A stretch of 64,000 bases of DNA from an uncultured Mycoplasmatota bacterium. GTDB taxonomy: Bacteria; Bacillota_I; Bacilli_A; RF39; UBA660. The translations under genes and the position numbers were made by a program. Below, piece by piece: positions 34,122 through 42,256 of the stretch (position 1 is the stretch's first letter; every line of letters begins with the position of its first letter). The DNA lies in assembly GCA_900554305.1 (NCBI GenBank), contig USGV01000004.1, positions 1-64,000 of the forward strand, read 5' to 3'. The notes below the pieces were generated by a model. That model did no database searches and was not told the DNA's origin. It saw only the letters and a list, made by a program, of their open reading frames with translations.

Positions 34122-34669
34122 ACAGGCATCACCGTCCCAAACTCAGTAGTTTTTCCCCCATTTAAGAAATTATCCAAAATAATTCTTAAATCATCATTCG
34201 TCGTTTGTGAAGCATTAAGTCCACAACTAGCAAGTCCTTGTATTAACATACGAACTTTCTTTTGAACCGCATCTGGATCTTTCTCTTTAAATAAGAAATA
34301 ATACTCAGTATCAACAATATTATTATTAATAAATGTATTTCCCTTATCAATATCTTGCATAATCAATTTACGTATAGCAGGAGACTGTGTTTCATTATAT
34401 AAAAGTTGTAGCTGAGACATATAAACAGAAATATCTACAGGCCTATCCGCAACTACTAACCAAAACTCAAAATCAATCATATTATAAAAATTCTTTAAAC
34501 TAATTAATACATTGTCTTGAGCTTGTGGGTCCAAAATAAAGATATTTCGTGGAGAGATTTTAACTCCAGAAACCTTTAAATTGTCATACGTAATAATCAT
34601 ACCATTCTGAATTGCCTTAACAGGCAACCAATTTTCTGTAAAATTACTTCCTACGATTTTCTTTTTCAT
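34118..34669 (-). CDS. VirB4 N-terminal-domain-like protein (split VirB4)
   Basis: A 183-residue cytoplasmic protein without an ATPase motif. It corresponds to the N-terminal region of VirB4/TraC proteins: LPVKAIQNGMIITYDN, VSGVKISPRNIFILDP, then a helical segment SLKNFYNMIDFEFWLVVADRP and YYFLFKEKDPDAVQKKVRML. The gene overlaps the PrgI-like gene by 26 nt upstream and virB4 by 4 nt downstream. The overlap, conserved order and complementary content support a split VirB4. It is not a frameshift artefact: each half has its own start and ribosome site. Confidence 0.78.
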   Translation of the reverse strand: MKKKIVGSNFTENWLPVKAIQNGMIITYDNLKVSGVKISPRNIFILDPQAQDNVLISLKNFYNMIDFEFWLVVADRPVDISVYMSQLQLLYNETQSPAIRKLIMQDIDKGNTFINNNIVDTEYYFLFKEKDPDAVQKKVRMLIQGLASCGLNASQTTNDDLRIILDNFLNGGKTTEFGTVMPV

Positions 34670-34961
34670 TCATGAAACACCAACCTTTCCAGTGATACGT
34701 CTGAGTATTAGCAAAAAACTCATACATTTCAACAATAATATTTAAAATATTATGATAATAAGGTACTGGCATTACAAGAAATCCACAAATAACCGCCGGA
34801 CTAATTATTAGAATAGTAAGCCACGTATTAGTAAGTGGTAAAAAAGCCAGTAATATAACAGTAACCATAACCCCGGATAAAAATAAAATTAAGTCAAAAG
34901 GTCTAAATAATCCTAAGATTAATTGACCTTTCTTTGTATTAGCAGGTATTAAATAATTCAC
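34644..34961 (-). CDS. PrgI/VirB3-like T4SS membrane protein
   Basis: A 105-residue protein with two transmembrane helices (about 22-42 and 47-66), the size and layout of the PrgI family (VirB3-like) that precedes virB4 in Gram-positive type IV systems. Family-like parts are NYLIPANTKKGQLILGLFRPFDLILF and the end HNILNIIVEMYEFF. The start is GTG 34961 with AAGGTGAT upstream. Overlap with the split VirB4 gene indicates tight coupling. Confidence 0.82.
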   Translation of the reverse strand: MNYLIPANTKKGQLILGLFRPFDLILFLSGVMVTVILLAFLPLTNTWLTILIISPAVICGFLVMPVPYYHNILNIIVEMYEFFANTQTYHWKGWCFMNEKENRRK

Positions 34962-34979
34962 TATGCATCACCTTCTTCT

Positions 34980-37028
34980 TTATTCATTATCATGCGTATG
35001 TTCACCCATTCCCCCAACTGGATTCATATCAACGCCAGCACCTGTTGGATTAGTAGAAGACGTAGCTTCAGCCCCCGGATACTTTTGAGTTCTCCATTGT
35101 TGAACTCTGCTTGCCTGAGAATCACGACCTAAACCGCCCAAAGCGCGATTTGTAAAATTACGAGCCATATATCGACCATCTTCGCCTTCAAATTGCGCTT
35201 CATAAGATCTAGCTTGTCCATATTGTTTTTGCATACCTTCAACTTTTTCATATTTAGATTTAGCTTTACCAGCATCGGCCTGAGCAGTAAACATTCTATC
35301 TTGCAATGCCCTTCTAAATGCTTCACGACGATCATATCCCTGATTTTCATAATTGGTAATTGCACCATCTAATTCATTTTGTAATATAGCACGTTCATTA
35401 CCTGTTAATTTACCTTCATTATATCTATCATATTGATCTTTAGTTTGTGCCGCAAAATCTTGTGCATCATACATCTGATTCTTTAAGCCTTCCGCATAAG
35501 GAGTAGTAATTCCCATTCGTTTCAAATGATGAGCTCCCCTACTCATTCTACGTCCAGACATATTTTGATCACCAGTAAGTATCTTAGCAGCATAATCACG
35601 TCCAGAATTCCAAGATTCTCCTAATTCCGGAGCCTGTTTACCATGATTATATGCTTGCACTTGAGCGCGAGTAGCATCATTCATGGCCTCTCCAGCCTCA
35701 AAAATAGTACCACCTTGACGAATAGCTCCTGCTCCAGCAAGAATACCGCTAAGACCAATATTAGACATAGATCCTTTTAATCCAAGGGCATCTTTAATAA
35801 ACTTAGGAGCCATCTTAGCAAAGAAGAATAAACCTAACATAATAAAGATAATAGAGAATCCTCCGACTAAACCACCAGTTTCATTAATTATGATACCGTT
35901 AGCAATCATATCTTGAATTAAGAAAATTACAAAATATACAATCGCAAGTCGTAAGAATAAGTCTAAATAAGTAGAAGTCAATGCTTTTACCCAAGAAGAG
36001 AACATTCCACCATCCTTGGATGATTTCGGTTCAATATAACTAATAATTGGAATAGGTGCCAATAAACGTAATACAGCAAGCTTTATAGAACGTACTGCAA
36101 TATCAATGGTAAATCCAATTAAAATAATCAAAAATACAATTCCGACAATAGCAGAAGCTAACCAGTTAAAAGCAAAAACATAACGTGTATTTTCAACAAA
36201 TCCTCCAAGAATAGGTATCCATGAAACAGCATTACGTAAATGATCAAAAATACTATCATTAACCTTACAATCTGCAGTAAGAACTTCCATACTAAGTAAA
36301 GTAGTAGGATCAACATCTAATTCCTGATAAGATGCAATAGCATTTTTTCCATCATCATCCAAATTGGAACCACAGTACCAGTTCTCTTTATTAGTCTCAT
36401 CATCATTTTCACGAACTTCAGGAGGAAGTAAATTTATTTTCAAAAATGCCTTCAAAATAGTAGAAGTGAAAATTCTAGAAGACCTAGTCAACTTTTGTTG
36501 TTGAATCTCTGCTTCAGTCATTCCCGTTGTATCAGGGGACTCTGTATTCGTAGCATTATCCGTTGTTCCCAATATCAATCTACCGAGTGTATTATTAGAT
36601 AAAATTCTATCTTGTAACGAATACAAGGTACCAAACAAAAGTCCATTATTATTAAGATATTTTTCAAAAGAATTCGCATTTTCTACATCTGGAATATTAA
36701 TTGGAACAATGACTGTTAGTAATGCTAAAGCAACAACTACCCTAGTAATAAAATTACCGAATCCTTCTTTAGGATTCATAAACTTATCAGGATCCATAAT
36801 TCCTTGCAAGATAGAAACAGCCAATTTAAATACCATAAATACACCAATAATTAATTGAACTCTACCATAAAAATTCTTAATGGTTTCAGATTCAAATAAC
36901 TGTGCACTTGCTACGTTAAAAAACACCTGGTACATTCCTGCCAATAAAACATAAACACCCCAGTTCATAAGTTGTTGAATAAGACGCCCTAAATCTCCCA
37001 AGGTATTCGCAGTAGAATTATCTGTCAT
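34980..37028 (-). CDS. VirB6/TrbL-like polytopic channel protein
   Basis: A 682-residue protein with about seven membrane helices in residues 15-420, typical of VirB6/TrbL components of Gram-positive type IV systems. FYGRVQLIIGVFMVFKLAVSILQGIMDPDKF and LRLLAPIPIISYIEPKSSKDGG are characteristic (the latter conserved among TrsL/VirB6-like proteins). The first external loop contains two cysteines. From about 420 the protein is hydrophilic and charged, rich in Gln, Arg and Gly, probably a cytoplasmic tail. ATG 37028 follows GGTAGGTGAT. It lies directly upstream of the PrgI-like gene. Confidence 0.85.
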   Translation of the reverse strand: MTDNSTANTLGDLGRLIQQLMNWGVYVLLAGMYQVFFNVASAQLFESETIKNFYGRVQLIIGVFMVFKLAVSILQGIMDPDKFMNPKEGFGNFITRVVVALALLTVIVPINIPDVENANSFEKYLNNNGLLFGTLYSLQDRILSNNTLGRLILGTTDNATNTESPDTTGMTEAEIQQQKLTRSSRIFTSTILKAFLKINLLPPEVRENDDETNKENWYCGSNLDDDGKNAIASYQELDVDPTTLLSMEVLTADCKVNDSIFDHLRNAVSWIPILGGFVENTRYVFAFNWLASAIVGIVFLIILIGFTIDIAVRSIKLAVLRLLAPIPIISYIEPKSSKDGGMFSSWVKALTSTYLDLFLRLAIVYFVIFLIQDMIANGIIINETGGLVGGFSIIFIMLGLFFFAKMAPKFIKDALGLKGSMSNIGLSGILAGAGAIRQGGTIFEAGEAMNDATRAQVQAYNHGKQAPELGESWNSGRDYAAKILTGDQNMSGRRMSRGAHHLKRMGITTPYAEGLKNQMYDAQDFAAQTKDQYDRYNEGKLTGNERAILQNELDGAITNYENQGYDRREAFRRALQDRMFTAQADAGKAKSKYEKVEGMQKQYGQARSYEAQFEGEDGRYMARNFTNRALGGLGRDSQASRVQQWRTQKYPGAEATSSTNPTGAGVDMNPVGGMGEHTHDNE

Positions 37029-37043
37029 CTATATCACCTACCT

Positions 37044-38285
37044 TTATTTTAAACCGCAAATTTGATCTGTCGTAATTCCAAAAATATTAAGTAATACACT
37101 AACCAATGTAGGGATTAAGAATAATGCAACAGCCAAAATTAAACGAATCACTAATTTACGTTCTGCCTTTTTCATATTTTCATCATCACTTGCGATAATA
37201 GCTTTAGCAAAATCTAAACTACTAAGAATAACAACCAAAATTGGTCCTAGAATTTTAACATAATTTAAAATTTGTTGTAATAACCAAGCAACTGACTCTT
37301 CATCCGAAGTACTTCCTAAAAGAGAATTACAATCAGAGTCATCGTTGTAAGAATTAACATCATCTTTCAAATCATCAAGAGTGACAGACCCAGGTTTACT
37401 ATAATAATCACCACTACTATGATCAGAACTAGAACTATCAGAACCACTAGTATCATCAGTAGGATCTCCAAAAGCTCCTCCAAAATATCCAGAACCAAAT
37501 CCTTGGCCATCACTATTACCCAAATCATCCTTAGCACAATGATTTGCACCTAAAGACAACTCATAAGAATAACCATTTTTAGTCTTTGTAACACAACGAT
37601 AAATCTGCGTAGGACAAGTAGTCTTAGACGAAGAAAAAATAGAATTAATCAAAGAATCATTTACCGTAATAGAAAACTTATCATCCCCTACTTTACCAGT
37701 AATAGCATTAGTAATAGGAACATATGTCTCCCCATCTACACTCCATTCTTTTTCACCATCAGAATAAAGTCTAAAATATGGTAAAACATAACTCTTACGA
37801 TTATAAAATCCCATACTAGAACCAGTACAAGTAGATAAAACCTTTTTTGATTCTATTCCTACATCTTTAGCCCAGCTAGACAATTTAGGAGTTGCTGACG
37901 TAATATTATAGCAACGCCCAGTACAAGAATTACTATTAAGTGGATAAGGATAAACCGTAACACCATATTCAGTCTCTTGAACATAAATAGAAGGACAAGT
38001 CACTGTAGAACTATTAAGTTTTGCCGCATTATAATAAATTGAAGAAAAACGATCAGCATGATACCAAGAAATACCATCGTTTGCGTATAAAGTACCATCA
38101 GTAAAAGGTTTCTTCACAGTACCATCAGAGTACACTTTATATTCTAATTCAACTTTCTCTCCATTAATATTAGTAAATTGATAATCACAACTAACCACTT
38201 TATTTTCTAAGGCTTTCGTATTATATGGAACAAAAAATAGTATACCAAAGACAAAGATAAATAAGAAAAGTTTTAACTGTTTCAC
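37044..38285 (-). CDS. exported Cys-rich protein with C-terminal VirB2-like two-helix module
   Basis: A 413-residue protein with a cleavable-type signal peptide (MKQLKLFLFIFVFGILFF...TKA), an outer Cys/Tyr/Ser-rich domain (about ten cysteines) and a Gly/Ser/Asp linker. A C-terminal two-helix module (about 325-405) follows: LGPILVVILSSLDFAKAII, charged loop SDDENMKKAERK, then LIPTLVSVLLNIFG and a last Cys. The module matches the separate VirB2-like protein encoded just upstream and the N-termini of two hydrolases at 61210 and 62127. I chose GTG 38285 because GGAG lies 8 bases before it and a signal peptide follows at once. Role inferred: surface-exposed channel or pilus subunit. Confidence 0.78.
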   Translation of the reverse strand: MKQLKLFLFIFVFGILFFVPYNTKALENKVVSCDYQFTNINGEKVELEYKVYSDGTVKKPFTDGTLYANDGISWYHADRFSSIYYNAAKLNSSTVTCPSIYVQETEYGVTVYPYPLNSNSCTGRCYNITSATPKLSSWAKDVGIESKKVLSTCTGSSMGFYNRKSYVLPYFRLYSDGEKEWSVDGETYVPITNAITGKVGDDKFSITVNDSLINSIFSSSKTTCPTQIYRCVTKTKNGYSYELSLGANHCAKDDLGNSDGQGFGSGYFGGAFGDPTDDTSGSDSSSSDHSSGDYYSKPGSVTLDDLKDDVNSYNDDSDCNSLLGSTSDEESVAWLLQQILNYVKILGPILVVILSSLDFAKAIIASDDENMKKAERKLVIRLILAVALFLIPTLVSVLLNIFGITTDQICGLK

Positions 38286-38319
38286 TGTCACCACTCCATA
38301 TATACAATCATACAGAATA

Positions 38320-38348
38320 AGTATATCAAAATAAAAAAAAAATAGCAA
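38320..38348 (-). promoter_or_regulatory. promoter of the type IV core unit, overlapping the preceding terminator
   Basis: Minus strand: -35 TTGCTA (38348-38343), 17-nt spacer made mostly of the terminator T run, extended -10 TGaTATACT (TATACT at 38325-38320). The -35 lies inside the 3' arm of the terminator hairpin. Confidence 0.6.
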
Positions 38349-38362
38349 TTACTTTGCTATTT
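38331..38362 (-). terminator. terminator of the VirB2-like pilin gene
   Basis: A perfect 9-bp stem AAATAGCAA/TTGCTATTT with a 5-nt loop and about nine T after it on the minus strand, 18 nt after the stop codon. It separates the Tad part of the locus from the type IV core. Confidence 0.85.
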
Positions 38363-38380
38363 AATTTTATATCATTTTTA

Positions 38381-38737
38381 CTATTTAATACTATTCCAGC
38401 AGTGAGCCCATCCAGCAGTATCAGCTTCACCGTCTCCACCTTCAGTACCAGTAGAAACTAAAGACATAATCAAACTTACTAAAGTAGTAATAAAGAAGAT
38501 TGCAACTGCATAAATACATCTTTTAATTAAACGGCTTTGTGCTTGTTTTACTTCTTTTTCATCACTAGAAATAACAGCTTTACCTAAATCGATAGTACCA
38601 AATACAATTAATAAAATTGGAATACCGATTTGAACAATAGGAAATACACCTTTCTTAATAATTCTAACAATAGGCTCTAATCCTCCGCAGTTGTCATCTA
38701 CATTTCCAACTACTCCTAATTGAAATAAATCTAACAT
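38381..38737 (-). CDS. VirB2/TrbC-like two-helix pilin candidate
   Basis: A 118-residue membrane protein: short N-terminus with one Cys, helix 1 (about 30-53, FPIVQIGIPILLIVFGTIDLG), charged loop KAVISSDEKEVKQAQSRLIKR, helix 2 (about 72-93), and a tail ending AHCWNSIK. This is the size and layout of VirB2/TrbC-type pilins. The same module, including the final CW pair, is fused to hydrolases at 61210 and 62127 and ends the 413-residue protein. The chosen ATG 38737 has AAGGAGAG upstream. It has its own strong promoter and terminator, as expected for a major subunit. Confidence 0.8.
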   Translation of the reverse strand: MLDLFQLGVVGNVDDNCGGLEPIVRIIKKGVFPIVQIGIPILLIVFGTIDLGKAVISSDEKEVKQAQSRLIKRCIYAVAIFFITTLVSLIMSLVSTGTEGGDGEADTAGWAHCWNSIK

Positions 38738-38761
38738 AAACAACTCTCCTTCAATAAATTA

Positions 38762-38790
38762 ATCTTATCTTAAAATAAAATGTTTGTCAA
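38762..38790 (-). promoter_or_regulatory. promoter of the VirB2-like pilin gene
   Basis: Minus strand: consensus -35 TTGACA (38790-38785), 17-nt spacer, -10 TAAGAT (38767-38762), placed between the end of the TadZ-like gene and the ribosome site of the pilin gene. Confidence 0.7.
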
Positions 38791-38792
38791 CA

Positions 38793-39815
38793 TTACCTAC
38801 GAAATAAACCAAAAATTTTACCTGTTTCTTTCTTCTCTTCTTTTTTAGCAACAATACCTAATCGAGATAAGAAATCTTCCAAAATAGGGTTTTTCTTTCT
38901 TTCATCTAGCGGAGGCATATTATAAAACACCCTTGCTTTCGCTTCATATTCAAAATCCATAATATCTTTATTGGAAAGCAAACTTTTGTTTAAAACAATT
39001 TTTTGATGTTGAAGTTTTGAAAAAATATTACGATTTCTCCGCATCAACTTATTAAGTTTAATCGTGGATGGTTCCAATAAATACAAAACTTCTCCACAGA
39101 AAGAATCATCAGGATATTCATTTAAATCAACCAAAAGAACAGAGGCACCAGAATAACGTGTCAAAGCACCCTGCAATTGATCAGAAGAAATAGATATCAT
39201 ATTTTTGTCACCAAAAAACTGAAAATCATTTTTATTAAGTTCTAAAGCAACAATAGTATCTCCAAAATGAGTTCTTAACTCTTTTTTCAATATATAAATA
39301 AAAGTGGTTGCACCAGCATGCTCTGTAACATTTCGTACCCCTATCACCCTAGAGCCACGAAAACTAGTAGAACTATCAGAGACACTAGAACCACTATCAA
39401 CATTTGTCATAACTGAATTTACATTAGGAACATCATTTAATTGCTGAATATGAGCAACCTGTTTATAAGTATTTGGATGTTCTAATAAATATTTTACTCC
39501 CTCTATATTCGTAGTAAAATTATAAATTCCCATAGAAACTAATTTAGACAAAAAATTAGAAGTACAAACATCACTTCCTTCTGGCAAAAAGAAAACAATT
39601 TTTTCTACATCTAACCCCATTGCTATAGTTTGAAAACTTTTAACACTATGATAATCTTTGATTGCAGTCACATCCAAAACCATTTTATTGTAAAAAAAGT
39701 TTTTAAACATTTCTACTAGCTCAGTTGCATCATATTCACCAGAGATACTTTTTATTATATCAATATCTAATCCTGATAAAACATTACGTTGCTGATTACT
39801 AACAATAACATTCAT
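38793..39815 (-). CDS. TadZ/CpaE-like ParA-fold protein with degenerate P-loop
   Basis: A 340-residue cytoplasmic protein. The N-terminal part (about 1-110) looks like an atypical receiver domain (KMVLDVTAIKDY, IVFFLPEGSDVC). After a Ser-rich linker the ParA/MinD-like fold starts: RVIGVRNVTEHAGATTFIYIL in the place of the deviant Walker A, and SVLLVDLNEYPDD for Walker B. The loop lacks the usual lysines, so ATP binding may be lost or altered. TadZ positions Tad pili in the cell; this gene lies between the TadE-like and VirB2-like genes. The C-terminus has a basic tail (KKEEKKETGK). ATG 39815 follows GAGGTGA. Confidence 0.7.
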   Translation of the reverse strand: MNVIVSNQQRNVLSGLDIDIIKSISGEYDATELVEMFKNFFYNKMVLDVTAIKDYHSVKSFQTIAMGLDVEKIVFFLPEGSDVCTSNFLSKLVSMGIYNFTTNIEGVKYLLEHPNTYKQVAHIQQLNDVPNVNSVMTNVDSGSSVSDSSTSFRGSRVIGVRNVTEHAGATTFIYILKKELRTHFGDTIVALELNKNDFQFFGDKNMISISSDQLQGALTRYSGASVLLVDLNEYPDDSFCGEVLYLLEPSTIKLNKLMRRNRNIFSKLQHQKIVLNKSLLSNKDIMDFEYEAKARVFYNMPPLDERKKNPILEDFLSRLGIVAKKEEKKETGKIFGLFRR

Positions 39816-39829
39816 AAGAGTCACCTCTT

Positions 39830-40273
39830 CTATTTAAACGGTGTTATCAACTTTGTATTACCAGAAATCTGAAAAATTTTTAAACCAGGCATAATCTTGT
39901 TGATAATTGGTATATCAATATTAATCTGAGTAACAACTCGGTAGTAAACTTGCTCTTTAGACTCGGAAACAGCATCACCAGTTTCTTTAGAGGCTTTAAA
40001 TTCTTTATAACAATATCCATAGTTACAAATATAATCATCTAAATGAAAATCCGGAGCACTATAACCTACCTGTTTAATATAAGCCTGTATTTTATTAGAA
40101 CAAGCCGTACCACTCTTACAATTACCTTCATACTGTTCCAATGATGTAATAATGTAGTTTTTAACGCGGAATGCCTTAGTATAATTAACATTAAATGCTA
40201 AATATCCACATACCAAAACTAGGAATACAACAATCATTGCTAAATTGACAACTCCACCTAAAGCATCCCGCAT
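39830..40273 (-). CDS. TadE/TadF-like minor pilin
   Basis: A 147-residue protein with a short N-terminus (MRDALGG), one hydrophobic helix (about 8-29) and an outer domain with four cysteines (two pairs: CKSGTAC and CNYGYC). This is the TadE/F pseudopilin layout. The gene is just after the Flp-like pilin gene and before the TadZ-like gene. The AAGGTGGTG site precedes ATG 40273. Family membership is inferred from shape and place, not from a strong motif. Confidence 0.68.
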   Translation of the reverse strand: MRDALGGVVNLAMIVVFLVLVCGYLAFNVNYTKAFRVKNYIITSLEQYEGNCKSGTACSNKIQAYIKQVGYSAPDFHLDDYICNYGYCYKEFKASKETGDAVSESKEQVYYRVVTQINIDIPIINKIMPGLKIFQISGNTKLITPFK

Positions 40274-40288
40274 TATCTACACCACCTT

Positions 40289-40468
40289 TTATCTATTATG
40301 TTCAATAACAATATAACCTGATTTTTTATAATCACTAGAAATGTTTTCCCATTGACTATTGATAGATTTTTGAATATTAGGCCACATAATCCAGAAAAAA
40401 CCAATTACTGCTGCAATAGCAATAAGAGTAATTACTGTTAAGTTTAATTCACCTGTAGCTGCTTTCAT
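40289..40468 (-). CDS. Flp-like small pilin candidate
   Basis: A 59-residue protein: MKAATGELNLTVITLIAIAAV begins with a short polar leader and runs into one hydrophobic helix, then an amphipathic tail with Trp and Lys. Size, single helix and position beside TadB, TadC and TadE genes fit an Flp-type major pilin of a Tad system, although the usual G/xxxxEY processing motif is not exact (G-ELNLT). The AAAGGA site lies 13 bases before ATG 40468; a GTG at 40480 is too close. It has its own promoter. Confidence 0.65.
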   Translation of the reverse strand: MKAATGELNLTVITLIAIAAVIGFFWIMWPNIQKSINSQWENISSDYKKSGYIVIEHNR

Positions 40469-40508
40469 TAAAACATACACATCCTTTCCTATTCTATATA
40501 CATTATAT

Positions 40509-40537
40509 ATTATACCAACATAATTTTACTTTTACAA
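40509..40537 (-). promoter_or_regulatory. promoter of the Flp-like pilin gene
   Basis: Minus strand: -35 TTGTAA (40537-40532), 17-nt spacer and an extended -10 TGgTATAAT (TATAAT at 40514-40509), in the 72-nt gap after the TadC-like gene. Confidence 0.7.
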
Positions 40538-40552
40538 TAAAATTTACTTACT

Positions 40553-41338
40553 TTACATGTTAAACATCATCATCATAGAAATCAAAATTACAACCATAGT
40601 ACCCATACCAGTAACTACAAGCATAACCATAGTTTGACTTTCCATATGATTAAGACGTTCTTTATATTTAGTTTCACGTGCTTTATTCTGTAAATTTGAA
40701 ACTGTTCTAGAAAACATCATCAAACGTTCTTGTTTTCTTTCCTGAGAACCAAGACCTAAACGATACAATAAACGCATCATACGCATAGAATCTCGTACTG
40801 GATAAGTATTAGCAAACTCCATATATGGATCAATAGTAGAATCTCCAGAGTTAATACGTTCAATCAAACGACGAAGACCTGGTTTAAAAATATCAGGTGC
40901 ATCATCAATAGATTTACCTAAAGCAACCGGAACTGTATAATGCTGAATTAAAATTTCCAAACTCTTTAAATAGTATGGCAACATAACATCAATATCATGC
41001 AAATGTGCTTTATAAAACTGTTTTAATTGTGTATACGGCATCTTAAAAACAAGAGCTGCTACAACAATACAAAAAACAACATTAAGAAAAGATAATTGAT
41101 TTAAAAATATAAATAAGAACACAATAGCTACTAAAACAGCATAATAAATTCTTTTTCTAAATAATATATTAGGATCAACTTCTTCACCGTATCTAGCATA
41201 TACTAAAAAGTTATAATCTTCTTCTCTTAAAATATCAAAATACTTTTCATTATCAGCTATAAATTTACTCTTATCAATCGTATTATTATATATCAAAACA
41301 AATATAATAATAGCACCAACTATAACAACCTCTACCAT
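40553..41338 (-). CDS. tadC: TadC-like inner-membrane platform protein
   Basis: A 261-residue protein of the T2SSF/TadC type: helix at the N-terminus (2-12), two helices at 68-105, a cytoplasmic domain with SLEILIQHYTVPVALGKSIDD (the typical F-domain motif) and RLIERINSGDSTIDPYMEFA, and a final pair of helices. With TadB it forms the platform on which TadA acts. Its ATG overlaps the tadB-like stop by one base (TAATG). No unusual residues. Confidence 0.82.
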   Translation of the reverse strand: MVEVVIVGAIIIFVLIYNNTIDKSKFIADNEKYFDILREEDYNFLVYARYGEEVDPNILFRKRIYYAVLVAIVFLFIFLNQLSFLNVVFCIVVAALVFKMPYTQLKQFYKAHLHDIDVMLPYYLKSLEILIQHYTVPVALGKSIDDAPDIFKPGLRRLIERINSGDSTIDPYMEFANTYPVRDSMRMMRLLYRLGLGSQERKQERLMMFSRTVSNLQNKARETKYKERLNHMESQTMVMLVVTGMGTMVVILISMMMMFNM

Positions 41339-42240
41339 TATTCAGCACCTACATTCTCATTATAATATTTTTCACCCTTTAATAAGAAGTACGTATTAAT
41401 AATCAAAACCCCGTGTAGTAGAAGTTTTACATACCACCGCTCTAACATAATTAAATATGTTTCGCGTCCTAACAAATATTGAGTTAACATAACCAATAAA
41501 TAAAGCATAACACCAAATTGTAAAAAAGATTTATGGAAAGATGCTCTCTCAATACGGTCACGATAGACACTTTCAACAAGCATATCAATATCAAGCTGCA
41601 TATTATCCAAAGAATCCATCGAATTTCTAGCACCTTCTTTAGTAATTTGTAAAAATAATTGATGCATATTCTTTACTATATAATAAGGATACAATTGACT
41701 CATATAAGTAAGAGATTCTTCAATACTACCATTCTGATAAGCAAGTTCAATCATATGATCAACATCACTTTTTACTGGATCTTCTAGAATACCAGAATTA
41801 CGAACTCCTTCCAAAGCTTTAACAAAAGACTGCGTAGTAGCAAATTCCATAATAGTATTAGAAGTATAAACTTGAATTTGTTCAAAAATAAATTCACTAT
41901 AAACACGTTTACAACGTAAATAAGATAAATATGGTATAAACATGATTACAACAATCATATAAACCAATGAAATAAATAAATTATAGAAATATAGATAACT
42001 AACTACGGCAGCAAAAGCTCCCATAATAATAACTTGAATTAAATATTGTCTAGGAGTATATTCCTGTCCTAACTCCTTTGTCTTTTCACGTACTACTTTA
42101 AAAGAATAAGGTGCAAATTTATCATACACTCCTTGTACTTGAGAAGTAATAAATTTACCAACATTTTGTCCCTTATAGTTACGATAAAGAACAATAACAA
42201 CAACTAAAACAAGTAAAAAAATCAACTCTTCTATATACAT
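41338..42240 (-). CDS. tadB: TadB-like inner-membrane platform protein
   Basis: A 300-residue T2SSF/TadB-like protein: N-terminal helix (3-20), two helices about 72-105, a cytoplasmic F domain with EFIFEQIQVYTSNTIMEFA, SFVKALEGVRNSGI and ARNSMDSLDNMQLDID, and two C-terminal helices. It forms a pair with the next gene, as TadB-TadC in Tad loci. GAGGGGTG precedes ATG 42240, and it lies 17 nt after the TadA ATPase gene. Confidence 0.82.
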   Translation of the reverse strand: MYIEELIFLLVLVVVIVLYRNYKGQNVGKFITSQVQGVYDKFAPYSFKVVREKTKELGQEYTPRQYLIQVIIMGAFAAVVSYLYFYNLFISLVYMIVVIMFIPYLSYLRCKRVYSEFIFEQIQVYTSNTIMEFATTQSFVKALEGVRNSGILEDPVKSDVDHMIELAYQNGSIEESLTYMSQLYPYYIVKNMHQLFLQITKEGARNSMDSLDNMQLDIDMLVESVYRDRIERASFHKSFLQFGVMLYLLVMLTQYLLGRETYLIMLERWYVKLLLHGVLIINTYFLLKGEKYYNENVGAE

Positions 42241-42256
42241 AAATTTACACCCCTCT

